From Pseudolabrys sp. (GTDB lineage: Bacteria > Pseudomonadota > Alphaproteobacteria > Rhizobiales > Xanthobacteraceae), in the NCBI GenBank assembly GCA_025929185.1, contig JAICMO010000007.1, forward strand, positions 1-42,102: a DNA stretch of 42,102 nucleotides, in the 5' to 3' direction. Below, in pieces: positions 1-12,997 of the stretch. The notes beneath the pieces were generated by a model. The model was not told the origin of the DNA, did not search any database, and saw nothing but the letters and a program-made list of their open reading frames with translations. The stretch's first letter is position 1. Each line of letters opens with the position of its first letter. A program made the position numbers and the translations under genes.

Positions 1-1687
1 ATACGTGCTCAATCCGACGCTCGACGAGATGAAGGAAAGCCAGCTCGATCTCGTCATCGCCGGCACGCAGGACGCCGTGATGATGGTTGAATCGGAAGCA
101 AAAGAGCTCTCCGAAGAAATCATGCTCGGTGCGGTGATGTTCGGCCATCGGCATTTTCAGCCGGTGATCGAGGCGATCATCAAACTCGCCGAGAAGGCCG
201 CGAAAGAGCCACGCGAGCTCGTCGCGCCCGACAACAAGGCGCTTGAGCAGGAAATTCTCGGCCTCGCCGAAAAAGACCTGCGCGCCGCCTATTCGATCGT
301 GAAGAAGCAGGACCGCCAGGACGCGGTTGCCGCCGTCAAGGAAAAGGTGATGGCGCATTTCTTCCCGGAAGGCGCGGAGCCGAAACACGACAAACTGCAA
401 GTCGCGGCCGTGTTCAAAGAGCTCGAAGCCAAGATCGTACGCTGGAATATCCTTGACACCGGAACACGCATCGACGGCCGCGACGTGAAGACGGTGCGTC
501 CGATCGTGGCGGAAGTCGGCGTCCTTCCGCGCACGCACGGCTCGGCGCTGTTCACGCGCGGCGAGACGCAGGCTCTGGTCGTCGCCACGCTCGGCACGTC
601 CGAGGACGAGCAGTTCATCGACGCGCTGCAGGGAACGTATAAAGAGACCTTCCTGCTGCATTACAACTTCCCCCCTTATTCGGTCGGCGAGACCGGCCGC
701 ATGGGCGCACCAGGACGGCGCGAAATCGGCCACGGCAAGCTCGCCTGGCGCGCGATCCATCCGATGCTGCCGAGCGCGGCGGAATTCCCCTACACGATCC
801 GCGTCGTCTCGGAGATCACCGAATCGAACGGCTCATCGTCGATGGCGACCGTGTGCGGTTCGTCGCTCGCGCTGATGGATGCCGGAGTACCGCTGAAGCG
901 GCCGACCGCCGGCATCGCCATGGGGCTCATCCTCGAAGACAAGCGCTTCGCCGTGCTCTCCGACATTCTCGGCGACGAGGATCATCTCGGCGACATGGAC
1001 TTCAAGGTGGCGGGCACCGACCAGGGCGTCACCTCATTGCAGATGGACATCAAGATCGCCGGCATCACCGAAGAGATCATGAAAGTCGCTCTCGCCCAGG
1101 CGAAAGACGGCCGCATGCATATCCTCGGCGAGATGTCGAAGGCCATCACGGCTGCGCGCGCCGAGCTCGGCGAGCATGCCCCGCGCATTGAGATGTTCAA
1201 GATCCCGACCGACAAGATCCGCGAAGTGATCGGCACCGGCGGCAAGGTCATCCGCGAGATCGTCGAGAAGACCGGCGCTAAGATCAACATCGAGGACGAC
1301 GGCTCGGTGAAGGTTGCTTCGGCCTCCGGCGAATCGATCAAGGCGGCGATCAACTGGATCAAATCGATCGCATCCGATCCGGAGCCGGGCAAGATTTACG
1401 AAGGCACCGTCGTCAAGGTGATGGACTTCGGCGCGTTCGTGAACTTCTTTGGCTCGCGCGACGGCCTCGTGCACATCAGCCAGCTTGCGCCGCGCCGGGT
1501 GAACAAAGTCACCGACGTGGTCAAGGAAGGCGATAAGGTCAAAGTGAAGCTGCTCGGCATGGACGAGCGCGGCAAAGTGCGTCTGTCCATGAAGGCAGTC
1601 GACCAGACGACCGGCGAGGACATCGAGAATAAGCCGCGCCCCGAGGGCACCGAGCAGCCGCAGGCCGCGAGCGGCGGCGCGGAGTAA
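1..1687 (+). CDS. pnp: Polyribonucleotide nucleotidyltransferase (PNPase), 5'-truncated by window edge
   Basis: Reading frame open from the window start (YVLNPTLDE...); RNase PH core ([18 protein letters not shown]), KH motif ([29 protein letters not shown]) and C-terminal S1 domain ([28 protein letters not shown]). Confidence 0.98.
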   Translation, partial: YVLNPTLDEMKESQLDLVIAGTQDAVMMVESEAKELSEEIMLGAVMFGHRHFQPVIEAIIKLAEKAAKEPRELVAPDNKALEQEILGLAEKDLRAAYSIVKKQDRQDAVAAVKEKVMAHFFPEGAEPKHDKLQVAAVFKELEAKIVRWNILDTGTRIDGRDVKTVRPIVAEVGVLPRTHGSALFTRGETQALVVATLGTSEDEQFIDALQGTYKETFLLHYNFPPYSVGETGRMGAPGRREIGHGKLAWRAIHPMLPSAAEFPYTIRVVSEITESNGSSSMATVCGSSLALMDAGVPLKRPTAGIAMGLILEDKRFAVLSDILGDEDHLGDMDFKVAGTDQGVTSLQMDIKIAGITEEIMKVALAQAKDGRMHILGEMSKAITAARAELGEHAPRIEMFKIPTDKIREVIGTGGKVIREIVEKTGAKINIEDDGSVKVASASGESIKAAINWIKSIASDPEPGKIYEGTVVKVMDFGAFVNFFGSRDGLVHISQLAPRRVNKVTDVVKEGDKVKVKLLGMDERGKVRLSMKAVDQTTGEDIENKPRPEGTEQPQAASGGAE

Positions 1688-1694
1688 AATTGGG

Positions 1695-1790
1695 CCTCAT
1701 CCTGACGAGTGCGCGAAGCGCACGTCTCGAAGGATGAGGCCGCCTCACTCATCGAGACGCGTCCTATCGGACGCTCGTCAGGGTGAAGCG
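1695..1790. repeat. Palindromic intergenic repeat, family A (CCTCATCCTGA...TCTCGAAGGATGAGG) plus a second hairpin-like unit
   Basis: Arms CCTCATCCT / AGGATGAGG with inner GTGCGCGAAGCGCAC hairpin; same family seen at 17741, 18101, 22231 and 35447. Confidence 0.8.
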
Positions 1791-1820
1791 GAATGAAAAG
1801 GGCGGCTTCGCGGCGGCCCT

Positions 1821-2729
1821 TTATTTTGCCCTGCGCGCCTTGGCCGGCGCCGCACCGACGGCCCGGCGCACCACGTCGCCGATTGCTTCGAAATCGCGCC
1901 GGCGCGGCGAGGTGCGCCGCCAAGCGAGTCCGATGGCGCGCGACGGTTCAGGCACAGCGAAACGCAACAGCCGCACGCGCTCGTCGCGCACCTCGGTCTC
2001 GGCGGCAACTTCCGGCACCAGCGTGACACCGTAGCCGTTCGCCACCATCTGCATCACCGTGGTTAGCGAGGTCGCACCGAGGCTCGCCGCCGCATCGCGG
2101 CGCGGCGCGGCGCAAAAAGCGAGCGCCTGGTCGCGCAGGCAATGTCCTTCCTCGAGCAGGATCAGCCGGCGCTGGTCGACATCCTCGACATCGACGCGGC
2201 CGCGCAATTTATCGCCCGCCGGCACGGCCAACAGGAATGCATCGTCGAAAAGCGCGAGCGTCTCGAGGTCGGAGCCTTCGACCGGCAAGGCGAGCATGAC
2301 GACATCCAGACTGCCGCCGCTGAGCTCCTCGAGCAATGTCCTGGTCTGCGTCTCGCGCACGTCGAGCCGCAACTTCGGATAGTCGCGCTGAAGCCGCGGC
2401 AGCACGCGCGGCAAAATATAGGGGGCAAGCGTCGGGATGATGCCGAGCCGCAAATTGCCCATGAGCAGGTCCCGGTGGCGGGCGAAATCGACGAGGTCGC
2501 GCGTCGCGGTGAGGATGCGCTCGGCGCGCTGCGCCACTTCGAGGCCCGTCTCGGTGAGCGCGATGTCACCTGACCGGCGTTCGATGAGTTCGACGCCAAG
2601 CTCGCGCTCAAGCTCCCGCACCTGCATCGACAACGCTGGCTGCGTCACCGCGCATTCCGTCGCGGCGTGGCCGAAGTGTCGGGTGCGCGCGAGCGCACTC
2701 AAATAGCGCAACTGACGCAACGTGATCAT
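1821..2729 (-). CDS. oxyR: LysR-family hydrogen peroxide sensor OxyR
   Basis: N-terminal LysR HTH (MITLRQLRYLSALARTRHFGHAATECAVTQPALSMQVRELE); redox motif EEGHCLRDQALAFC typical of OxyR; divergent from katG. Confidence 0.93.
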   Translation of the reverse strand: MITLRQLRYLSALARTRHFGHAATECAVTQPALSMQVRELERELGVELIERRSGDIALTETGLEVAQRAERILTATRDLVDFARHRDLLMGNLRLGIIPTLAPYILPRVLPRLQRDYPKLRLDVRETQTRTLLEELSGGSLDVVMLALPVEGSDLETLALFDDAFLLAVPAGDKLRGRVDVEDVDQRRLILLEEGHCLRDQALAFCAAPRRDAAASLGATSLTTVMQMVANGYGVTLVPEVAAETEVRDERVRLLRFAVPEPSRAIGLAWRRTSPRRRDFEAIGDVVRRAVGAAPAKARRAK

Positions 2730-2730
2730 C

Positions 2731-2751
2731 CCGATAAGCTAGGCTTATCGG
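2731..2751. promoter_or_regulatory. Perfect palindrome CCGATAAGC-TAG-GCTTATCGG, candidate OxyR/LysR-type operator
   Basis: 9-bp perfect arms with 3-bp spacer in the oxyR-katG intergenic region; contains T-N11-A LysR-type box TAAGCTAGGCTTA. Confidence 0.6.
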
Positions 2752-2779
2752 CATAGGCAAGCAATACGATTAGACCTGA

Positions 2780-5056
<2,277 letters not shown>

Positions 5057-5118
5057 TCGGCGCGGCGCAGCGCAGCAAGAACGAAACGACCGGGGAATCC
5101 CCCCGCCGTTTTGTGTAT

Positions 5119-5221
5119 GTCATTCCGGGACGGCGCGAAGCGCCGGACCCGGAATCCATACTCCGCAGTGCCGGGATTATGGATTCCGGGTTCGCGGCCT
5201 TTGGCCGCGCCCCGGAATGAC
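5119..5221. repeat. Palindromic repeat family B (GTCATTCCGGG...CCCGGAATGAC)
   Basis: Terminal inverted GTCATTCCGG/CCGGAATGAC and inner CCCGGAATCCA/TGGATTCCGGG; similar copies at 6069, 19074 and 28404. Confidence 0.9.
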
Positions 5222-5223
5222 AT

Positions 5224-6051
<828 letters not shown>

Positions 6052-6068
6052 TCGTCACTTCCGTTACG

Positions 6069-6168
6069 GTCATTCCGGGGCGCGAGCAGAGCGAGCGAAC
6101 CCGGAATCCAGATGCTTGCAAGTGTCACTGGATTCCGGGTCCGGCGCTTCGCGCCGTCCCGGAATGAC
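6069..6168. repeat. Palindromic repeat family B
   Basis: GTCATTCCGGGGCGCGAGC...CCCGGAATCCAG...CTGGATTCCGGG...CCCGGAATGAC. Confidence 0.9.
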
Positions 6169-6178
6169 AAGAAACTCA

Positions 6179-7396
6179 TCACGCGTCCAGCCGCTTGAAG
6201 ACGACCGACGCATTGGTGCCGCCGAAGCCGAACGAGTTCGACAGCACGCAGCCGAGCTTCACGTCGTCGCGCCGCTCGCGCACGATCGGCACTCCCTCGA
6301 ATGCCGGGTCGAGATTTTCGATGTTGGCGCTCTCGCAAATGAAGCCGTTGTTCATCATCAGCAGCGAGTAAATAGCCTCCTGCGCGCCGGCAGCGCCGAG
6401 CGAATGGCCGGTGAGCGACTTGGTCGCCGAGATCGGCGGGCACTTGTCGCCGAACACCTCGCGGATCGCCTCGATCTCTTTCAGATCGCCGATCGGCGTC
6501 GCGGTCGCATGCGGATTGATGTAATCGACCGGCGCTTTGATCGTCTGCAGCGCCATCTTCATGCAGCGGATGGCCCCCTCGCCCGAGGGCGCCACCATGT
6601 CGTAGCCATCCGAGGTCGCGCCGTAGCCCGCGACTTCCGCGTAGATTTTCGCGCCGCGCGCTTTCGCATGCTCGAGCTCTTCCAGCACCAGCACGCCCGC
6701 GCCGCCGGCGATGACAAACCCGTCGCGGTCGCGATCGTAGGCGCGCGATGCTTTTTGCGGCGTGTCGTTGAATTTCGACGACATCGCGCCCATCGCGTCG
6801 AACAGCACAGACAATGTCCAATCGAGGTCCTCGCACCCGCCGGCGAAGACCATGTCCTGCTTCCCCCATTGGATCAGCTCGGCGGCATTGCCGATGCAGT
6901 GATTGGACGTCGCGCACGCCGACGATATCGAATAGTTCACGCCCTTGATCTTGAACCAGGTGGCGAGCGTCGCCGACGCGGTCGACGACATCGCCTTCGG
7001 CACCGCGAACGGACCGACGCGCTTCGGGCCTTTTTCTTTTGTGGTCAACGCCGCTTCGACAATCGTCCGCGTCGACGGTCCACCGGAGCCCATCACGATC
7101 CCGGTGCGCTCGTTCGAAATATCACTTTCTTCGACGCCGGAATCGCGGATTGCCTGCTCCATCGCGACATGATTCCAGGCCGCGCCGCGGCCGAGAAAGC
7201 GCATGGCGCGGCGATCGACCGCTTCTTCGGGCGCTAGCGTCGGCGCGCCGTGCACCTGGCAGCGAAAGCCGAGTTCGGCATAGGCATCCGCGCGAACGAT
7301 GCCGGATTTGGCCTCGCGCAAGCTCGCCAAAACTTCCTGCGTGTTATTGCCGATGGATGAGACGATGCCCATTCCGGTAACGACGACGCGTCTCAT
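6179..7396 (-). CDS. fabB: 3-oxoacyl-[acyl-carrier-protein] synthase I (FabB-type)
   Basis: [18 protein letters not shown], active-site [38 protein letters not shown]. Start chosen at MRRVVV (7396); the ORF can extend to 7456. Confidence 0.95.
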   Translation of the reverse strand: MRRVVVTGMGIVSSIGNNTQEVLASLREAKSGIVRADAYAELGFRCQVHGAPTLAPEEAVDRRAMRFLGRGAAWNHVAMEQAIRDSGVEESDISNERTGIVMGSGGPSTRTIVEAALTTKEKGPKRVGPFAVPKAMSSTASATLATWFKIKGVNYSISSACATSNHCIGNAAELIQWGKQDMVFAGGCEDLDWTLSVLFDAMGAMSSKFNDTPQKASRAYDRDRDGFVIAGGAGVLVLEELEHAKARGAKIYAEVAGYGATSDGYDMVAPSGEGAIRCMKMALQTIKAPVDYINPHATATPIGDLKEIEAIREVFGDKCPPISATKSLTGHSLGAAGAQEAIYSLLMMNNGFICESANIENLDPAFEGVPIVRERRDDVKLGCVLSNSFGFGGTNASVVFKRLDA

Positions 7397-7505
7397 ATCG
7401 TCAAACCTTTGCCCCTGCTGTTTCTTCATTGATTGGGCCACACTTGGGCCGGCCAACGCAATCCCGCAAGCCCTCGCTCGCCGCGCAAGCGCGCCCTATC
7501 GCCGC

Positions 7506-8078
7506 TCACGCGCCGCTGGGCTGAAGCATCTGATCCTGCTTGAACAAGCCGACCTTGAGATCGTTGGCGCGATAAATCACGGTGCCATCTGCCGATAGCC
7601 AGCCATCGGCGATGCCGAGCACTAGCTTGGAGCGCATCACGCGCTTCACGTCGATGCCGTAGATGACCTTTTTCACCGAGGGTAACACCTGTCCGGAAAA
7701 TTTCAGTTCGCCAAGGCCGAGAGCACGACCTTTGCCCGGCGCACCGAGCCAGCCAAGAAAAAACCCGACCAACTGCCATAGGGCGTCGAGACCGAGGCAG
7801 CCCGGCATTACCGGATCGCCCTTGAAGTGGCAGAGGAAGAACCAGAGGTCCGGCTTCACATCGAGCTCGGCGCGGATCAGACCTTTGCCATGTTCGCCGC
7901 CCTCTTCCGCGATCTCCGCAATGCGGTCGAACATCAGCATCGGCGGCAGCGGCAGCTGCGGGCCTTCGGGGAACAGTTCGCCACGGCCGCAGGCCAACAA
8001 ATCCTCATACTCGAAGCTATTGCGCCGCTCCGGCGCTGACATTGGGGCGGCGGTTGCTTGAGCCTGCTGTGTTCCCAT
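7506..8078 (-). CDS. fabA: 3-hydroxydecanoyl-[acyl-carrier-protein] dehydratase FabA
   Basis: [12 protein letters not shown]..., [28 protein letters not shown]; start at MGTQQAQ (8078). The upstream part of the 344-aa ORF is antisense to irr. Confidence 0.96.
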   Translation of the reverse strand: MGTQQAQATAAPMSAPERRNSFEYEDLLACGRGELFPEGPQLPLPPMLMFDRIAEIAEEGGEHGKGLIRAELDVKPDLWFFLCHFKGDPVMPGCLGLDALWQLVGFFLGWLGAPGKGRALGLGELKFSGQVLPSVKKVIYGIDVKRVMRSKLVLGIADGWLSADGTVIYRANDLKVGLFKQDQMLQPSGA

Positions 8079-8261
8079 GCGGAAATCCCTAACACACGTC
8101 CTCAAGGTGGCAAAGCCGGACGGGCGCCGCAGTTCCGTTGCCGGAAGCCCGGATGGCGCCCAAAAGCGTGATTTGCGAGGGAGTTGCATCCGTGAAATAG
8201 CTTCGTATATGGTCTGGCGGAACAGCAATTTCGCCGGGCCTCGCCGCCTGGCCCTAGGCAT

Positions 8262-8762
8262 TTGGAAATGGCAGAAACGCGTACCATGATGCTGATGCAG
8301 GCGCAGTCGCGCGCTGCGCATCCGGCGACTACCGACCGCTCCGAACTGACCGGCTGTCCCTGGCACGACGTGAAAGCCATGTTGCGCCAAGTCGGCTTGC
8401 GCCCGACGCGCCAGCGCATGGCGCTCGGCTGGATTTTGTTCGGCAAAGGCGACCGTCACCTCACGGCTGAGATGCTTTACGAAGAGGCAACGCGCGCCAA
8501 GGTGCCGGTGTCGCTCGCGACCATCTACAATACGCTGCACCAGTTCACCGAAGTGGGCCTGCTGCGTCAGGTCGCGGTGGACGGCTCAAAGGCGTATTTC
8601 GATACCAACGTCTCCGCGCATCACCATTTCTTCGTCGAAGGCGAAGACGAGTTGCTCGATATTCCTGACGCCGATGTGGTGATGGGCAAAGCGCCGACCG
8701 CGCCGGAAGGTTACGAGGTCGCGCGCATCGACGTGGTCGTGCGTCTGCGGCGGAAGGCTTAA
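8262..8762 (+). CDS. irr: Fur-family iron response regulator Irr
   Basis: [32 protein letters not shown] with GCPWHD haem regulatory motif, HHH cluster (SAHHHFF), Fur-type HTH; divergent from fabA. Confidence 0.93.
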   Translation: MEMAETRTMMLMQAQSRAAHPATTDRSELTGCPWHDVKAMLRQVGLRPTRQRMALGWILFGKGDRHLTAEMLYEEATRAKVPVSLATIYNTLHQFTEVGLLRQVAVDGSKAYFDTNVSAHHHFFVEGEDELLDIPDADVVMGKAPTAPEGYEVARIDVVVRLRRKA

Positions 8763-8785
8763 GCGCTCACATCAGGGGTTTCGAT

Positions 8786-8875
8786 TGTCATGGCCGGGCT
8801 TGTCCCGGCCATCTCGCTTAGGGACGCATTGTACCCACCTAAGCGGGATCACCGGGACAAGCCCGGTGATGACAA
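8786..8875. repeat. Palindromic repeat family C (TTGTCATGGCCGGGCTTGTCCCGGCCATC...ACCGGGACAAGCCCGGTGATGACAA)
   Basis: Similar copies at 17023 and 41929; between the 3' ends of the convergent genes irr and the SH3 protein. Confidence 0.9.
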
Positions 8876-8881
8876 GTAGGG

Positions 8882-9436
8882 CTAATCCACCTTCTCGTTC
8901 GGGTAGGCGCCCCAGAGGCGATCCTGTCGTATCCAGCCGTCGAAATTCTTGCCGGTGAAATGGCACCAAGTGCCGCTGCAGGATTTGATCGCGCCGACCA
9001 CGCCCGCTTGCAGCTTCGCGGTCACCGCGGACTCGACGTCTGCATTTTCGTAAAGCGGCACAAGCTCGGCATTGAGCTTCGGCACCACCACGGCGGTACG
9101 CTTGCCGGACAGCAACGAGTGATAGACCCAGCCTTCCGCCCCTTCCCAATCGCGAATGCGGCGCCAGTTTTCGAATTCGGCGGTAATTTCGACCGGCATG
9201 CCGACGCGGGTGTAGACCCAGCGCACGTCCTGGTCGCGGTTCGGACCGGCGCGCACATTGACGCGATCGGCTTTGAGGCTGACGAACCGCGGGATTGGCA
9301 GCCCGCTCACCGAACCCGTCGTCAATGCTGCGGCGGCGAAGGCGGACGGCACGGATGCTGCGGCTGCGAGAATTGCGACAAGCCCGCAGGTGGCGTTTCG
9401 GAACAAGGGGGCGATGCTTTTTCTTGTTATGGTCAT
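8882..9436 (-). CDS. Secreted bacterial SH3-domain protein
   Basis: Signal-peptide-like N-terminus (MTITRKSIAPLFRNATCGLVAILAAAASVPSAFA) and SH3_3-like repeats (ADRVNVRAGPN...; GVVGAIKSCSGTWCHFTGKNFDGWIRQDRLWGAYPNE). Confidence 0.8.
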   Translation of the reverse strand: MTITRKSIAPLFRNATCGLVAILAAAASVPSAFAAAALTTGSVSGLPIPRFVSLKADRVNVRAGPNRDQDVRWVYTRVGMPVEITAEFENWRRIRDWEGAEGWVYHSLLSGKRTAVVVPKLNAELVPLYENADVESAVTAKLQAGVVGAIKSCSGTWCHFTGKNFDGWIRQDRLWGAYPNEKVD

Positions 9437-9581
9437 CTGGTAGGAAGGGTGGGATTGATGGCCGAATGCGCGCGGAAACTGGCGCCAGTTTCGGTGAGCC
9501 CGGTTAAAGAGGACTAAATCGGCCGTCCGGAGTGCCGATCGCCGCGGCAATTTGGGCGTGTTTCGCGCCGAGGCCTAAAGC

Positions 9582-10583
9582 ATGCCGAAAAACAAGAAAC
9601 CGCTCGTCATCGTCACGCGCAAGCTGCCCGACAGCATCGAATTGCGCATGCGCGAACTGTTCGAGGTGCGCTTTAATCCCGACGATAAGCCCTTGACGCA
9701 GGGGCAACTCGCTGAAGCGGTCCGCACCGCCGACGTGCTGGTTCCGACCGTCACCGACCGCATCGACGCCGCCGTGCTCGGCAAGTCCGGCGAGCAGCTC
9801 AAGCTGATCGCCAATTTCGGCAACGGCGTCGACAACATCGACGTTGCCACCGCCGTCGCGCGCGGCATCACCGTTACCAATACGCCCGGCGTGCTCACCG
9901 AAGATACCGCCGACATGACCATGGCGTTGATCCTTGCCGTGCCGCGCCGGCTCGCCGAGGGCTCAACCGTGCTCACCGCGGATAGCGATTGGGACGGCTG
10001 GGCGCCGACCTGGATGCTCGGCCACCGCATCTGGGGCAAGCGCCTCGGCATCATCGGCATGGGGCGGATCGGGCAAGCGGTGGCGCGCAGGGCGCGCGCC
10101 TTCGGCTTGCAGATTCACTATCACAACCGCCGCCGGGTCGCCCCGCGCATCGAGGAAGAACTTGACGCGACGTATTGGGAAAGCCCCGACCAGATGCTCG
10201 CGCGCATGGACATTGTGTCGGTGAACTGCCCGCACACGCCGGCGACGTTTCATCTGCTCTCGGCGCGGCGGCTGAAGCTGATGCGGCCTGAGGCCTACAT
10301 CGTCAACACCTCGCGCGGCGAGGTCATCGACGAGAACGCGCTCGCTCGTCTCATCGAGGCGGGCGAGATCGCCGGCGCAGGGCTCGACGTGTTTGAGCGC
10401 GAGCCCGCGGTCAACCCGAAGCTCGTCAAGCTCGCGCGCACCGGCAAGGTCGTGCTGCTGCCGCACATGGGGTCGGCCACCATCGAAGGCCGCGTCGACA
10501 TGGGCGAGAAGGTGATCATCAATATCCGCACCTTCATGGACGGCCACAAGCCGCCGGATCGTGTCCTGCCGAGCATGTTGTGA
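9582..10583 (+). CDS. D-2-hydroxyacid dehydrogenase (D-glycerate dehydrogenase/glyoxylate reductase type)
   Basis: NAD-binding motif LGIIGMGRIGQAVARRARAFG, VNTSRGEVIDENALARLIEAGEIAGAGLDVFEREP, LLPHMGSAT. Confidence 0.92.
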   Translation: MPKNKKPLVIVTRKLPDSIELRMRELFEVRFNPDDKPLTQGQLAEAVRTADVLVPTVTDRIDAAVLGKSGEQLKLIANFGNGVDNIDVATAVARGITVTNTPGVLTEDTADMTMALILAVPRRLAEGSTVLTADSDWDGWAPTWMLGHRIWGKRLGIIGMGRIGQAVARRARAFGLQIHYHNRRRVAPRIEEELDATYWESPDQMLARMDIVSVNCPHTPATFHLLSARRLKLMRPEAYIVNTSRGEVIDENALARLIEAGEIAGAGLDVFEREPAVNPKLVKLARTGKVVLLPHMGSATIEGRVDMGEKVIINIRTFMDGHKPPDRVLPSML

Positions 10584-10592
10584 CCGTGTGCC

Positions 10593-10620
10593 GGATGCGG
10601 TGCACCGCTGATCCGGGACT
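10593..10620. repeat. Partial copy of the GCGGTGCACCGCTG-TCCGGGAC repeat (family D)
   Basis: ATGCGGTGCACCGCTGATCCGGGAC resembles AAGCGGTGCACCGCTGGTCCGGGAC at about 32229. Confidence 0.6.
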
Positions 10621-10640
10621 TAGCTTTCGCTAGCCGCTCC

Positions 10641-11051
10641 CTACGCCCGCTGGGCTTCGGCTTTGCTCAGTCCATTCCGGAAAACGATCCAGGCGAACAG
10701 CGCCATGCCGACGAAAACGATCAGCGAGCCGACGATCGGCAGCACTACGAACTGCTCACCTTTGATCGCCACCACGCCGATGCCGATTGGAAACACGATG
10801 GCGCCGATCACGGCGATCCACGCGTGTATCGTCGCGACCGTGGTTGCGGCCGCGTGCGGCGCGGCATTGTAGTAAAGGCCGGCCAGGAACAGCGCGACGA
10901 ACCCAAGCAGATTGAGGTGCGCGTGCGCGGGCGCCAGTCGGAAGTCCTGCGCCACGCCCATGCCGATACCGGCAGCCATTCCGATCAAAATCAGCACCAC
11001 ACTGACGCGCAGCAGATTTCTCGCGAGCATTGTTCCCTCCGTAAAGTTCAT
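10641..11051 (-). CDS. Small integral membrane protein (predicted four TM helices)
   Basis: MNFTEGTMLARNLLRVSVVLILIGMAAGIGMGVAQDFRLAPAHAHLNLLGFVALFLAGLYYN...; start ATG overlaps the upstream glycosyltransferase stop (ATGA). Alternative start at 11030 has a good SD (GGAGGG). Confidence 0.75.
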   Translation of the reverse strand: MNFTEGTMLARNLLRVSVVLILIGMAAGIGMGVAQDFRLAPAHAHLNLLGFVALFLAGLYYNAAPHAAATTVATIHAWIAVIGAIVFPIGIGVVAIKGEQFVVLPIVGSLIVFVGMALFAWIVFRNGLSKAEAQRA

Positions 11052-12241
11052 TGGCAGCCGGCCAAGCCTTCGACGGCCGCAGCGCTTATCGAAGAACCTC
11101 GGACAAATTTTGGCATCGCCAGGTTTTCGAGAACTTTCGCGGCATCGCCGGCAGCATCGATACCGCGCAATGCGGCAGCGCGTTGTGCCGCGCGCGGCCG
11201 ATAGGATGATGTCGTGAGGATATCTTGCGCCGCTGCGCGGATGGCGTCGGCGCCCGCATCGCCGGGAAGGGCGCGGCCCACGCCCCATTCCTGCATCAGC
11301 GCGGCGATATGCGGCTGGTCCGCCGCCAGACCGGGCATCAGCACCATCGGCACGCCGTGCCGCAGGGACCGCATCGCGGTGCCGTGGCCGCCGTGGGTCA
11401 CAACGAGAGCGGCGCGCGCGATGATCGGATCGTGCGCGGCATAATCGACAACGAACGCGTTTGCCGGCGCGCGCAATTCCGCCGCCGCAACAATGCCGGC
11501 CGTCGTTGCGACCACATGAACCGGGAGCTCGCCGAGCGCGTCGAGCGTGCGCTGAAGTTTGTCCGCATTGCGCTGCTCGAAACCGGTGCTGAAGCTGGCC
11601 AGTACGAGCGGCGTCGGATCGTTCTCGGCCCATGGTAGCGACACGGGCACAGCGATCTTTTCGTTCTCCAGCACAGGCCCGACATGCCGCACCAGGTCCC
11701 AGCCCGGCAAGGGCGAAGCGTCGAAGGCGGCGAGCGCGGTGCAGACGATGCAATCCATGCGCCGCCAGAGCGTGTCGACGTCCGGCAGGCTTCCGAAACC
11801 TGCCTGCTGACGCATGCCGCCGAACATCGTGAACACGTTTCGCCACATGTCGATCTGCCGGAAGAGAAATGTATGCAGGATGAGAGAGCACGGCAGGCCG
11901 AAGCTCGGCGCTTGCGCCAACGCAGCGGGAAACATGGCATCGATCAGCACGACATCGGGCGCTTCCGACGCAACGATCGACTTTGCCTCGTCCGCAACGG
12001 CGGGCGACGTGAGATAGCAGGACGCATGCGTGAGCGGATGATTTTGGGGGTAGCGATCAACTTGCGCATAGGCCCGCTTGAATTCGATAGCCTCGAAGCC
12101 GGCTGCTTCGACGCGCGGCACCATCTCAGGCCGTCCTGCGAAAATAACTTTATGGCCGCGCTCCGTCAGCGCGCGGGCGATGCCGAGGCTAGGCGGCAGG
12201 TTGCCGCCGCCGGACCAGTTCAGCCACAGGAATCGTGCCAT
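11048..12241 (-). CDS. Glycosyltransferase, UDP-glucuronosyl/MGT-like (GT1-type)
   Basis: GGGNLPPSLGIARALTERGHKVIFAG N-terminus and C-terminal donor motif VVTHGGHGTAMRSLRHGVPMVLMPGLAADQPHIAALMQEWGVGRAL. Confidence 0.88.
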   Translation of the reverse strand: MARFLWLNWSGGGNLPPSLGIARALTERGHKVIFAGRPEMVPRVEAAGFEAIEFKRAYAQVDRYPQNHPLTHASCYLTSPAVADEAKSIVASEAPDVVLIDAMFPAALAQAPSFGLPCSLILHTFLFRQIDMWRNVFTMFGGMRQQAGFGSLPDVDTLWRRMDCIVCTALAAFDASPLPGWDLVRHVGPVLENEKIAVPVSLPWAENDPTPLVLASFSTGFEQRNADKLQRTLDALGELPVHVVATTAGIVAAAELRAPANAFVVDYAAHDPIIARAALVVTHGGHGTAMRSLRHGVPMVLMPGLAADQPHIAALMQEWGVGRALPGDAGADAIRAAAQDILTTSSYRPRAAQRAAALRGIDAAGDAAKVLENLAMPKFVRGSSISAAAVEGLAGCQ

Positions 12242-12860
12242 TGGCGTCCTCCAGGTTTAGCAATCCCGTAATCGTCCGGCGCATGCTGGCCTCGGTCGCC
12301 TGTCGCGTGAGGCCCATGTCGCGGCGAAGGATTTTCCAGACGTAAATGTCGGTGGCTACGAGCAAGCCGTTGAGCAACTGCGTGCGTGCCGCTCCGCTAC
12401 GCGCCTTCAATTGAGGCGCAAAAACGCCCTTGACCCAGGCGCAATGAGAATTGCGTCCGTGATCCACCAACGGCTTGAGCGCCGGATTGCGCTGCTCGTC
12501 GTTCAGGTTCTGGATCACCAGATCGCCGATCGTCTCATAGACGCTGACGATCTCGGCGGTCGCCGCCGCGACATCGCCCGGAGGCGTCGGCGAAAAGCCG
12601 CCCGGCGATTGGGCCAGTTGCGGCGAACTTTCCTTGGTGAATCGCGTCAGCGCTTCGTAGACCAGATTGTCCTTGCTCTTGAACGCCCGCAGCACCGTCT
12701 GCACCGTCGTTCCGGCGCGACCCGCCGCGTCCTCGAGCGTAAAGCCATCCATGCCACGCTCGCGATAGAGCGCCATGACCGCATCGCAAATACGTCCCCG
12801 CGTCGCTTCCGCCTTGGCCGAGCGGGCAATCATCACGTAAGCGCGCTTCTTTCGTTTCAT
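12189..12860 (-). CDS. TetR/AcrR-family transcriptional regulator
   Basis: N-terminal HTH: RGRICDAVMALYRERGMDGFTLEDAAGRAGTTVQTVLRAFKSKDNLVYEAL. 3' end overlaps the start of the glycosyltransferase gene. Confidence 0.85.
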   Translation of the reverse strand: MKRKKRAYVMIARSAKAEATRGRICDAVMALYRERGMDGFTLEDAAGRAGTTVQTVLRAFKSKDNLVYEALTRFTKESSPQLAQSPGGFSPTPPGDVAAATAEIVSVYETIGDLVIQNLNDEQRNPALKPLVDHGRNSHCAWVKGVFAPQLKARSGAARTQLLNGLLVATDIYVWKILRRDMGLTRQATEASMRRTITGLLNLEDANGTIPVAELVRRRQPAA

Positions 12861-12881
12861 GTTATATGAACTAACATGAAA
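12855..12881. promoter_or_regulatory. Palindromic operator candidate TTTCATGTTA-N7-TAACATGAAA at the tetR start
   Basis: 10-bp perfect inverted arms separated by TATGAAC, covering the tetR start codon; further GAACTAA[C/T] copy just upstream at about 12900. Confidence 0.65.
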
Positions 12882-12997
12882 TGTGATTTGGTGTCAATAG
12901 AACTAATGTCAAATCAGTGAGTAGGGCGCGCCGCTTTTGTGCGCGGGTACCGGCTTCGATACACTGAAACGCCCGCAACGATCGGTGGCCTGCCGCA

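Noticed and set aside
7506-8540. 344-aa version of FabA
   Set aside because: The N-terminal about 154 residues are antisense to irr and not FabA-like; start at 8078 gives the expected 190 aa.
10641-11891. 416-aa ORF as a single protein
   Set aside because: The first about 280 residues are an out-of-frame reading of the glycosyltransferase; only the C-terminal membrane protein (from 11051 or 11030) is plausible.
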